Shown here: positions 6,004 through 11,956 of the stretch, piece by piece
How positions within the stretch are numbered: position 1 is the stretch's first letter
Layout: every line of letters starts with the position of its first letter
Source: Opitutaceae bacterium
Lineage (GTDB): Bacteria > Verrucomicrobiota > Verrucomicrobiae > Opitutales > Opitutaceae
Assembly: GCA_031266495.1 (NCBI GenBank)
Contig: JAISAX010000394.1
Coordinates: 1-11,956, forward strand
DNA length: 11,956 bases
Reading direction: 5' to 3'
Notes under the pieces: generated by a model
The model's database searches: none
What the model was told of the DNA's origin: nothing
Seen by the model: only the letters and a program-made list of their open reading frames with translations
Made by a program: the position numbers and the translations under genes

Positions 6004-6786
6004 ATGTCTCCCTCCACACTCAAAGCCGCGCTCTACCTGGAAGTCGTTCCCGGAGTGCTGACGCTGCTCTCCGGTCATGACGACGCGCTCGCGGCCACCC
6101 TGGCCGGACCGGCTTTCGGGATCATCTTCGCGGGACCGCACAGGTTGCGTGCCCGCCTCGCCATCGCCGACGGCGCGGTCCGGAGCGAGGATGCCGGCCA
6201 CCCCGGCGACCTGCGGTTGCGGTTCATGAGCGCCGGGGCGCTCGTGCGGGCTTTCGAAAACCGGCCGGCCTTCGCGCTCCCGCTCGGCGGGTGGCGACAC
6301 CTGCGGAGCGGCGTGCGGCGCTTCAGCCGCGCCGGCGAACGGCTCCGCGTCATCCTCGATGACCGCGAAGCCGCCCGGCGCGACCCTGCGCTGCTCGCCC
6401 TCCATGCCTGGGCCAGCCTTGCCGCCGGACTCGCCGCCGCCACCGCCTGGCTGCGCCACCACCCGGACGGCGCGGCGGAGCGGGTGCGACTCGGCGAAGG
6501 CGCCTTCGTTTTCGACTGCGACGCGCTGCCCGCCCCGCTCTGGATCCACCCGGCCTCGTTGCGCCGCGGCGCTGGCGAGCCGCCCTGCGCGCCGGTTGCC
6601 CGGGTAGAGTTTGCGCACGCTTCGGTGCTGTTCGCCGAACTCGGACACCGCCTCGACGCGCTCGCCGCGCTCGGCACCGGCGAACTCCGCATCACCGGAC
6701 GCCTCCCGCTCGTCGACCGGCTCTCCGCCGTCATCGACCGGGCGGGCGCGCTGCTGCGTCCCCTGCCGGAAAGACCTCTTCGATGA
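6004..6786 (+). CDS. SCP2/UbiJ-like lipid-binding protein (putative)
   Basis: A 260-residue soluble protein without signal peptide or membrane segments. The C-terminal part (about 197-250) fits the end of an SCP2 sterol-carrier fold: VARVEFAHASVLFAELGHRL, then GTGELRITGRLPLVDRLSAV, which matches the G-x-L-x-I-x-G signature followed by a helix. The N-terminal half (about 25-120: LRARLAIADGAVR, GDLRLRFMSAGALVRAF) has a similar strand-helix order, so the protein may carry two diverged copies or one copy with an insertion. SCP2 and UbiJ domains bind hydrophobic ligands such as lipids or quinone precursors. The assignment is by eye and only moderately sure. The frame is open upstream, but the ATG at 6004 begins the conserved-looking part. 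The stop overlaps the next start as ATGA, which implies translational coupling with the aminotransferase and a shared pathway. Confidence 0.7.
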   Translation: MSPSTLKAALYLEVVPGVLTLLSGHDDALAATLAGPAFGIIFAGPHRLRARLAIADGAVRSEDAGHPGDLRLRFMSAGALVRAFENRPAFALPLGGWRHLRSGVRRFSRAGERLRVILDDREAARRDPALLALHAWASLAAGLAAATAWLRHHPDGAAERVRLGEGAFVFDCDALPAPLWIHPASLRRGAGEPPCAPVARVEFAHASVLFAELGHRLDALAALGTGELRITGRLPLVDRLSAVIDRAGALLRPLPERPLR

Positions 6787-8006
6787 TGAAACTCGTCCAC
6801 TCCCAGGCCCTCTTCCGCCGCGCCGCGCGGGTGATTCCCGGCGGCATCTACGGGCACACCGCGCCCGCCGTCACCGTGCCGGGGGCGATGCCGTACTTCG
6901 CCGCGGCAAGCGCCGGCGGATGCCGTTACCGCGATGTCGATGGCAACGAGTTCATCGACTTCATGTGCGGCTACGGTCCGCTCCTCCTCGGGTATCATCA
7001 TCCGGAAGTCGAGGCTGCCGCCGATGCCGCCCGGCGGCGCGGCGCGTGTTTCAACCACCCCACCTCGCTGCTCGTTGACCTCGCGGAAAAGCTCGTGGAG
7101 CGGATCGACTTCGCCGACTGGGCGGTTTTCGGCAAAAACGGCTCCGACCTCACCACCTGGGCCGTGATGGTGGCGCGCGAGGCGACCGGACGGCCCGGCG
7201 TTGCAAAAATCCGCGGCGCCTACCACGGCATGCACGCCTGGTGCACGCCGGGACTCGGCGGCCTCGTCGCGGAAGACCGCGCGCATCTCCACGACTGCGA
7301 GTGGAACGATGCCGCCGCCCTCGAAGCCGTTTTCCAGAAACACCGCGGCCAGCTCGCCGCGCTCGTCCTCACGCCATTTCACCATCCGGCCTATGGCGAC
7401 AGCGAGTTGCCCGCGCCGGAGTTCGTGGCCGCGGCCAACCGGCTCTGTCGCGAGCACCGCGTGCTGCTCATCCTCGACGACGTGCGCGCCGCCTTCCGGC
7501 TCTCCGCGGGCGGCTCGCACCCGGTTTTCGGATACGAGCCCGACCTGGCGGTCTATTGCAAGGCGCTCGGCAACGGCCACCCGATCTCGGCCTGCGCCGG
7601 GCGCGAGGCGACCAAGGTGGCGGCGAGCCGCGTGTATCTGACCGGCAGCTACTGGAACGACCCGGCGCCGATGGCCGCCGCGCTGGCCGTACTGGAAATC
7701 GTCGCACGCGACCACATCCCGCAAAAACTGGAACGCGCCGGTCGCCGTCTGGTGGACGGCCTGCTCGCGCTCGGCGAGCGGCACGGCGTGGAATTGCAGG
7801 CGAGCGGCCCGCCCGCGCTGCCGTATGTGCGAATCAAAGACGACCCCTCGCTGATGCGCACGCAAGCGTTCTGCGCGGCGGCGGCGGCGCAGGGCGTGTT
7901 CCTGCATCCGCATCACAACTGGTTCATCGGCGCGGCCCACACCGACTCCGAGATCGACGAGGCGCTGGCCCGCGTCGGACGCGCCCTGGCCACAATGCCG
8001 CGGTGA
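6783..8006 (+). CDS. Class III PLP-dependent aminotransferase, glutamate-1-semialdehyde-mutase-like
   Basis: This 407-residue cytoplasmic enzyme has the full class III architecture. It includes PGGIYGHTAP (19-28), the substrate-side segment YRDVDGNEFIDFMCGYGPLLLGYHHPEV (49-76), the phosphate-binding FGKNGSD (116-122), GAYHG (145-149), the pyridine-contacting Asp in LLILDDV (D232), and the Schiff-base lysine in YCKALGNGHP (K260). The order and spacing follow glutamate-1-semialdehyde aminomutase and related omega-aminotransferases. Departures from the HemL pattern argue against HemL: NGSDLTTWAV instead of NSGTEA, and DDVRAAFRL instead of DEVxTGFR. It is better read as a paralogue with another amino donor or acceptor. 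The start at 6783 overlaps the preceding stop (ATGA); a second ATG follows at 6786. GGAAAGA about 9 nt upstream is the nearest thing to a Shine-Dalgarno in the window. The substrate cannot be told from the sequence. Confidence 0.85.
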   Translation: MMKLVHSQALFRRAARVIPGGIYGHTAPAVTVPGAMPYFAAASAGGCRYRDVDGNEFIDFMCGYGPLLLGYHHPEVEAAADAARRRGACFNHPTSLLVDLAEKLVERIDFADWAVFGKNGSDLTTWAVMVAREATGRPGVAKIRGAYHGMHAWCTPGLGGLVAEDRAHLHDCEWNDAAALEAVFQKHRGQLAALVLTPFHHPAYGDSELPAPEFVAAANRLCREHRVLLILDDVRAAFRLSAGGSHPVFGYEPDLAVYCKALGNGHPISACAGREATKVAASRVYLTGSYWNDPAPMAAALAVLEIVARDHIPQKLERAGRRLVDGLLALGERHGVELQASGPPALPYVRIKDDPSLMRTQAFCAAAAAQGVFLHPHHNWFIGAAHTDSEIDEALARVGRALATMPR

Positions 8007-8074
8007 TGCCGCGGCGCGGATGGCCGATGGCGGCGGCAACAACGACAGCGACGGCGCGCCCCGCATACCATCCG

Positions 8075-9118
8075 TTACTGCCAGCGAAGCAGGAATTTTG
8101 TGTAGTACGTCGTATCCATGCGTTCCTTGCCGGAGGCGGGCGTGCTGGTGTAGTCGTTGGTCACGCCGATGCGCAGGCGCCACTCGCTGCTGCCGATGGG
8201 GAATTCGAGACTGGAATCGTGCAGGAAACGGTAGTCGGCAAAATCGTCGAACGCCGGCACCCAGGTGATGGTGTTGTTCATCACCGCGTAGTTGTTGAAA
8301 CGATAATAGTTGATAAGACCGACGTCGAGACCGGCGGATTTCACATCGTCCGTGGCCGGATCGCCCCAGGTTTCATAGCGATAGGCGAGACCGAGGCGGC
8401 CGGTGAGTTTCCAGTTGTCGTGCTTCACAAAATCGTAACCGAACCCGGCGGCGGCGATGTTATAGAAATCGATATCCTTCCCGTTGTCGTAGCCGCCCTC
8501 GTCGCGGGCGTACCAGGAAACGCGCTCGCTGAAGTTGCGCGAGTAGTCGATGCCGGCGAGGAAACGGTCGTCGGAGACGGCGCCATCGCTCTTCTCGTAA
8601 AAATACCTGGTGTAGAACTGGAGCGTGTCGTCGGGGCCGGTGAGCCTGGCGAGGAAACCGGCGCCGACGCCGAACTTCTCGTTGTTGCCCGTCTTGCCGC
8701 CGAGGTCGAAGGTGGCCTCGTACGACCACTTGCGCTGCTGCGCGAGGACGGCCGGATCGGTCTCGCCCACGCCCCAGGTGGTGGCGAGCTTGTCCACGCC
8801 GGTCGTAATGGCGCCGTCACTACCCGAGAGCACGACCTTGCCGTCGCCCCCGGTGGCGAGGGTGCCGGCCATGGTGGTGCCGCCCTGGAGGCGCACGACG
8901 AGCGGTTTTTCGGTATCGATGCGGACGATCCCGGCTTGCTTGACGGTAATATTGCCGGCGTAAGCGGTTTCGAGAGTGACGTTGCCGCCGTCGATCTTGA
9001 CGACGGTGCCGACGAGTCTGGCGCCATCTTTCGTTTCGATGGTGTCGGCGCTGGCGGCCTGTGCGAAGGTCAGAAGACTGCCTGCCAGAAGCAGGACGAG
9101 TTTGGTCGTGGTTTGCAT
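8075..9118 (-). CDS. DUF481-type outer-membrane beta-barrel protein (YdiY-like)
   Basis: From the Met at 9118 the product has 347 residues with a clear signal peptide: MQTTTKLVLLLAGSLLTFAQA, cleavage likely near residues 21-24. Residues 25-110 hold two small beta repeats (TIETKDGARLVGTVVKIDGGNVTLET; PLVVRLQGGTTMAGTLATGGDGKVVL). These are typical of the N-terminal region of DUF481 proteins in Gram-negatives. From about residue 130 to the end, alternating aromatic strands (FYTRYFYEKSD, FLAGIDYSRNFSERVSWYARDEGGYDNG, LGLAYRYETW) predict an outer-membrane barrel. The last residues are FLLRWQ, so the usual terminal Phe is replaced by Trp-Gln. A longer start 13 codons upstream is open but precedes the signal peptide. 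Function of the family is unknown; some members are induced by salt or acid. The gene is divergent from the methyltransferase and convergent with the aminotransferase (68-bp gap). Confidence 0.85.
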   Translation of the reverse strand: MQTTTKLVLLLAGSLLTFAQAASADTIETKDGARLVGTVVKIDGGNVTLETAYAGNITVKQAGIVRIDTEKPLVVRLQGGTTMAGTLATGGDGKVVLSGSDGAITTGVDKLATTWGVGETDPAVLAQQRKWSYEATFDLGGKTGNNEKFGVGAGFLARLTGPDDTLQFYTRYFYEKSDGAVSDDRFLAGIDYSRNFSERVSWYARDEGGYDNGKDIDFYNIAAAGFGYDFVKHDNWKLTGRLGLAYRYETWGDPATDDVKSAGLDVGLINYYRFNNYAVMNNTITWVPAFDDFADYRFLHDSSLEFPIGSSEWRLRIGVTNDYTSTPASGKERMDTTYYTKFLLRWQ

Positions 9119-9172
9119 AAGCGGTGCGGAAGCTACGGCTGGTGTGGCACCTGTCAAAACCGGAGCGAACAG

Positions 9173-9277
9173 AAAGGCTGAAAACCCGAAGGCTGAAGGC
9201 TGAAACCGGCAGGCGCCGGGCGTCAGGAAGACCGTTTTTCAGTCTTCAGCTTTCAGCCTTCAGCCTTCAGCCTTTTC
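9173..9277. repeat. Heptamer repeats in opposite orientations forming a long inverted repeat
   Basis: The left arm (9173-9205) is built of GGCTGAA-type heptamers. The right arm (9236-9277) has six units in the opposite orientation (TTTTCAG, TCTTCAG, CTTTCAG, CCTTCAG twice, then a degenerate one). An 18-bp stretch at 9188-9205 is the perfect reverse complement of 9251-9268, separated by 45 bp. Within that loop a second hairpin pairs CCGGC (9206-9210) with GCCGG (9215-9219). The element fills most of the gap between two divergent genes, ending 4 bp before the methyltransferase start, so it would lie in that gene's mRNA leader or promoter. Confidence 0.85.
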
Positions 9278-9281
9278 CCGC

Positions 9282-10277
9282 ATGCCCGCCCGTATCGACA
9301 TCCAACGCTCCACACTCGTCACCGCCGATGGCTGGCGCGACTACCGGCTGCTCGACTGCGGCGACGGCATGAAAATGGAACGCTGGGGCGCCCACACCCT
9401 CGTGCGCCCCGATCCGCAAATCATCTGGCCGCGCGCCGGATCGACAGCAAAACCCTGGAACGACTGGGACGGTTTTTATCACCGCAGCGAAAAAGGCGGC
9501 GGCCACTGGGAATTTCGCAAACCGCTGCCCGAACACTGGACAATCCGCTACCAGCCGCTCGACCTCACGCTGCGCATCCGCCCGACGAACTTCAAACACA
9601 CCGGCCTCTTCCCCGAGCAAGCCGCCAACTGGGAATGGCTTTCGGAAAAAATCCGCGCCGCGAAAAACGGAAAGCGCAACGGCGGCAACCAGGAGGAAAA
9701 CCGGGGGGGGGGGAGGGAGGGAAGCGACGGGCGCGAAGTATCGGTGCTCAATCTTTTCGGCTACACCGGCGCGGCCACCTGCGCCGCCGCGAAAGCCGGG
9801 GCGAACGTCTGTCACGTGGATGCCGCCGAAGGCATGGTCAAATGGTGCCGCGAAAACATCGCGCTCTCCGGCCTCGGATCGGCGCCCGTGCGCTACATTG
9901 TCGATGACTGCCTGAAATTCGTGCGCCGCGAGAACAAGCGTGGCCGCCGTTACGACGCGGTCATCATGGACCCGCCAACCTACGGGCGCGGCTCCGGCGG
10001 CGAGATGTGGAAGCTGGAAGACAACCTCCAGGAACTGCTCGCCGAATGCCGCGCGTTGCTCACGGAACGCCCGGTATTTTTTCTCGTCAACGCCTACACT
10101 GCCCGCCTCTCGCCGACCGCGCTGGTCAATCTTCTCGCCTGGCTCATGCGCGAACGCGGCGGCACGATCACCGGCGGCGAAGTCGGCCTGCCGATTGATG
10201 CCGAGGCCGGCGCCGACGCCGACGCCGACGGAAAAATCCTGCCCTGCGGCATCTACGGACGCTGGGAAGCCCCCTGA
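9282..10277 (+). CDS. Class I SAM-dependent methyltransferase, RlmI/PF10672-like
   Basis: A 331-residue cytoplasmic methyltransferase, probably acting on RNA (23S rRNA cytosine-5 is the activity of the RlmI relatives). Residues 20-112 carry the family's N-terminal beta-rich part ending in LDLTLRIRPTNFKHTGLFPEQAANW. The Rossmann domain follows: SAM motif I NLFGYTGAATCAAAKAGA (157-174), the acidic end of strand 2 in HVDAAEGMVKW (D180), DDC (208-210), and motif IV DPPTYGRG (230-237). Between the two parts lies a hydrophilic insert (about 126-152), coded in part by a G11 run. The C-terminus has an Ala-Asp repeat (AGADADAD, 309-316) from a GCCGAC tandem. No cysteine is visible in motif IV, unlike the RNA m5C enzymes of the RsmB type. 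The ATG at 9282 begins directly after the heptamer array with no Shine-Dalgarno. The family is firm, the substrate inferred. Confidence 0.85.
   Translation: MPARIDIQRSTLVTADGWRDYRLLDCGDGMKMERWGAHTLVRPDPQIIWPRAGSTAKPWNDWDGFYHRSEKGGGHWEFRKPLPEHWTIRYQPLDLTLRIRPTNFKHTGLFPEQAANWEWLSEKIRAAKNGKRNGGNQEENRGGGREGSDGREVSVLNLFGYTGAATCAAAKAGANVCHVDAAEGMVKWCRENIALSGLGSAPVRYIVDDCLKFVRRENKRGRRYDAVIMDPPTYGRGSGGEMWKLEDNLQELLAECRALLTERPVFFLVNAYTARLSPTALVNLLAWLMRERGGTITGGEVGLPIDAEAGADADADGKILPCGIYGRWEAP
9703..9721 (+). repeat. G11 run with further G-triplets inside the methyltransferase gene
   Basis: Eleven consecutive G (9703-9713) are followed by GGG and GGGG blocks separated by single A. The stretch codes RGGGREG at residues 141-147 and is in frame as given. 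A change of one G would shift the frame before SAM motif I and inactivate the enzyme, so the locus is a candidate contingency tract or a likely sequencing-error site. Confidence 0.75.
10206..10229 (+). repeat. GCCGAC hexamer tandem in the methyltransferase 3' end
   Basis: One GCCGGC followed by three exact GCCGAC units encode Ala-Gly/Ala-Asp pairs in frame. Length change would alter the protein by two residues per unit without a frameshift. It lies in a surface-like loop before the last strand. Confidence 0.7.
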
Positions 10278-10282
10278 CCGGC

Positions 10283-10302
10283 AACGGAAGGTCCGATCCG
10301 TT
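10283..10302. terminator. Small hairpin between convergent genes
   Basis: AACGGA (10283-10288) and TCCGTT (10297-10302) can pair around an 8-nt loop in the 39-bp gap between the methyltransferase and HAF-repeat genes. There is only a short T-run on the plus side, so it is a weak terminator candidate for either gene. Confidence 0.25.
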
Positions 10303-10316
10303 TGCAATTCGTGATG

Positions 10317-11693
10317 TCAACGGCGGCGGCGGCGGCACAACGTCGCGCAAGCCAGCAGCGCCAGTCCGGCCAACACCGTCCAGGTGGCCGGTTCGGGCAC
10401 GGCGACGGCACTGACAAATTCCAGTTCCAGAATAAATGATCTGATAACAACAGATGTCCCGTCAAAATACGGACCATAGCCAACGACCTGGTTGTAGTTA
10501 TTGATATCGTTGGCATAGGTCAACGACAGGAAGCCTTCCGGCGAGTCGGATCCGGATACGAGGAGACCGGCCTCGGCGGCAAGCTTGTTGATATCAACAA
10601 GCTCGTATTGGCCATCCGTCCCGGGCATCCACACCACAGCGTGTTCCGTTCCGTCGATCTCCGCATCTCCGGCGACGGCTCCGTCCTTGTTGATACCATA
10701 CGCGTAGCTGTAAGCTCCGCCGCCCACGAAGTTATGCAGGTCAGTAAACGTCCCCTCCGTGTCGCGCCAGATCACAGCCCTGGTTATACCATCCAGAGTT
10801 GCCCTTCCGACAACCAGACCATCGTCATTGATGCCATTTGCTATACTGGTACTGCTGCCAATGAGACCACCCAGGTTGACAAATGTAAAAGTGGTGTCGT
10901 CGCTGACCCACATCGCGGCATTCATGGGGTCCCCGGCATTGGCATAGACAATGCCTGCCATGTTGCCATTGTTGTTGATGGCAAGCGGAGTACTATCATA
11001 CATCCCTCCCGTGGTGTCATGCAGGAAGGAGAACTCGCCGTTGCGCCACACCGCGATACCACGGAGGCCAGCACCCTCGCCCTTGAATTCCACGTGGCCT
11101 GCCACGACACCGCTGTTGTTGATGGCCGATGCAGTGGTTGCATGCACCTCCTTGCCAACTATTTCGATGGTCAGCTCATTGAACGTGCCTCCGCTCCATG
11201 TCATGCCACGAGTGGTGCCTCCAATGGTAACACTAAGTGCGACGACTCCATTGTCGTTGATAGTGCGGGCAGAGGTGATATCAAGATCAGCCTCGTCAAA
11301 GGCCGCATGCAGGTTGATCTCGTTCCCGCCACGCCACACTATAGCCTGCGGAGTACCGTTCGTATAGCTCGTATAGCCAGTCCCGGCAACGTCACCGCTG
11401 TTATTGATTTTTGGCGCATAGGCCGGACCCTCACCGGAGTAGGGAAGGAGGGTGACGGCATTGTCCTTGAGTCCCCAACCGGACGCGGAGGCGAACGTGG
11501 CGGCAACAACCGCCCCGACAATAAGGATCAGCCACCGGAACGCCGCCTGCGCGGCCTGCGGAATGTCATGGATGCCGCCAGGGCGCGCAAAATTGTCGCC
11601 GGAATCGCAGACGATCTGCCGTTGTTGCCGGAGATCAAACGCCGTGTCGCCAAACGCCGTGTCGTGACGGGGAATGTGATGTTTGTTATGCAT
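10317..11693 (-). CDS. HAF-repeat PEP-CTERM exported protein
   Basis: A 458-residue secreted protein with no visible catalytic residues. A long hydrophilic start is followed by a hydrophobic segment (FRWLILIVGAVVAATFASASG, about 52-72) that serves as signal peptide; the real start may be further in, but no downstream Met precedes that segment. Seven copies of the HAF-type motif I-N-x-x-G-x-V-x-G occur at 96-104 (INNSGDVAG), 145-153, 191-199, 239-247, 288-296, 334-342 and 397-405. The first six are spaced 46-49 residues apart. Each is followed by an AVVW/AIVW-like strand about 16-20 residues later, which suggests a seven-unit beta-propeller; this is inferred. The C-terminus is a PEP-CTERM tag: VPEPATW (432-438), a hydrophobic stretch, then six consecutive Arg-containing residues at the end. 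The protein is probably exosortase-processed and surface-linked. The DNA is visibly less GC-rich than the metabolic genes nearby. Confidence 0.85.
   Translation of the reverse strand: MHNKHHIPRHDTAFGDTAFDLRQQRQIVCDSGDNFARPGGIHDIPQAAQAAFRWLILIVGAVVAATFASASGWGLKDNAVTLLPYSGEGPAYAPKINNSGDVAGTGYTSYTNGTPQAIVWRGGNEINLHAAFDEADLDITSARTINDNGVVALSVTIGGTTRGMTWSGGTFNELTIEIVGKEVHATTASAINNSGVVAGHVEFKGEGAGLRGIAVWRNGEFSFLHDTTGGMYDSTPLAINNNGNMAGIVYANAGDPMNAAMWVSDDTTFTFVNLGGLIGSSTSIANGINDDGLVVGRATLDGITRAVIWRDTEGTFTDLHNFVGGGAYSYAYGINKDGAVAGDAEIDGTEHAVVWMPGTDGQYELVDINKLAAEAGLLVSGSDSPEGFLSLTYANDINNYNQVVGYGPYFDGTSVVIRSFILELEFVSAVAVPEPATWTVLAGLALLACATLCRRRRR
11636..11665 (-). repeat. 15-bp direct duplication in the HAF gene 5' end
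   Basis: CAAACGCCGTGTCGC (11636-11650) is followed immediately by a copy differing only in the last base (11651-11665). It encodes TAFGD-TAFDL at residues 12-20 ahead of the signal segment, a non-conserved region where duplications are tolerated. Confidence 0.8.
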
Positions 11694-11700
11694 ATGTCTT

Positions 11701-11709
11701 TGGTATTTT
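11701..11709 (-). promoter_or_regulatory. AAAATACCA leader motif before the HAF gene
   Basis: The same nonamer found before the unknown-function gene (3189-3197) lies 7 nt upstream of this ATG on the minus strand, again in an A-rich leader with no Shine-Dalgarno. Two copies are too few to define a signal. Confidence 0.25.
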
Positions 11710-11732
11710 GTTGGTTGCCATCATGGCCGGAT

Positions 11733-11750
11733 CCTTTTCACGGGAAAAGG
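11733..11750. promoter_or_regulatory. Perfect palindrome with 7-bp arms upstream of the HAF gene
   Basis: CCTTTTC (11733-11739) and GAAAAGG (11744-11750) are perfect reverse complements around ACGG, centred about 48 bp before the ATG at 11693. The shape suits either an operator for a dimeric regulator or a small hairpin in the mRNA leader. A nearer partial palindrome, GCCAT-C-ATGGC, is at 11717-11727. Confidence 0.4.
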
Positions 11751-11956
11751 GAAGCTTCGCCCAAGGTTCGGTAACAGGTTACGGAAGTTCGGGAGCAGGT
11801 TTCGCGAGCCGTGGAGGAGGCTACAAAAATGCGGGCGGACTGGCCTGATGTTCCGGCGGGCTGGCCAAGGAAATGCGTCCATCCGCCGCAGGCCAACGCA
11901 GGTTCAATCGTTGCTTGCGCAAATCCTGCACAGACAACAATTAACCCAATAAATGG

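Larger units (their letters stand above)
11694..11956. other. Upstream region of the HAF gene, no gene seen
   Basis: Apart from the leader motif and palindrome above, the 263 bp hold a short inverted repeat GTAAC/GTTAC (11771-11782) flanked by several GGTT and GTTCGG fragments. A frame is open on the plus strand through most of it, but its product is Arg-rich with no domain and it starts antisense to the HAF gene. I see no clear promoter pair, terminator or partial gene at the window edge. Confidence 0.4.

Noticed and set aside
6783..8006. Calling the aminotransferase hemL
   Set aside because: The class III fold is clear, but the phosphate-binding and DEVxTGFR-equivalent motifs differ from HemL and it sits beside an SCP2-like gene, not a porphyrin gene.
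6075..8183. A 702-codon open frame on the minus strand opposite the SCP2-like and aminotransferase genes
   Set aside because: It spans two genes in antisense, has no recognisable domain and its composition is that of a GC-rich shadow frame.
11683..11952. An 89-codon plus-strand frame at the window end
   Set aside because: Starts inside the HAF gene in antisense, is Arg-rich and has no domain or leader signal.

Overview
This is a GC-rich bacterial chromosome segment with single-gene transcription units on both strands. Two proteins end in a PEP-CTERM tag (VPEPATW, a hydrophobic stretch, then an Arg cluster), which implies a Gram-negative envelope and an exosortase encoded elsewhere. A DUF481-type outer-membrane protein agrees with that. 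The tags, the high GC, the unknown-function family at 2440-3183 and the hairpin and heptamer repeats between genes together suggest a verrucomicrobium, probably of the Opitutaceae. The taxonomy is inferred from memory of such genomes, not from a search. Almost no start codon has a recognisable Shine-Dalgarno sequence.

Layout, left to right. 1-122: C-run cluster, twin TATAAT and a C20 tract leading into an M23 metallopeptidase gene (123-1241, +). 1386-2330 (-): PEP-CTERM surface protein. 2342-2418: eleven degenerate heptamers. 2440-3183 (-): unknown-function protein with a helical N-terminus and a fibronectin-III-like C-terminus. 3184-4027: about 840 bp without a credible gene, holding a 21-bp minisatellite of palindromic units, a G21 tract, hairpins and decamer-type repeats. 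4028-5803 (-): acetolactate synthase large subunit (ilvB) with no ilvN beside it. 6004-8006 (+): a two-gene ATGA-coupled operon of an SCP2/UbiJ-like protein and a class III PLP aminotransferase. 8075-9118 (-): DUF481 outer-membrane protein. 9173-9277: heptamer inverted repeat between divergent genes. 9282-10277 (+): RlmI-like SAM methyltransferase with a low-complexity insert coded in part by a G11 run. 10317-11693 (-): HAF-repeat PEP-CTERM protein. 11694-11956: its upstream region, with small palindromes.

Functionally, the window mixes housekeeping metabolism (branched-chain amino acid synthesis, RNA methylation), envelope work (M23 peptidase, DUF481 protein) and exported sorted proteins. 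The only gene pair whose arrangement argues for a joint function is the SCP2-like/aminotransferase operon. I found no phage, transposase, CRISPR, toxin-antitoxin or defence genes, and no tRNA or rRNA. The most unusual content is the repeat structure: a heptamer family in two or more intergenic regions, a palindromic 21-bp minisatellite, and three long G/C homopolymers, one of them inside a coding sequence.
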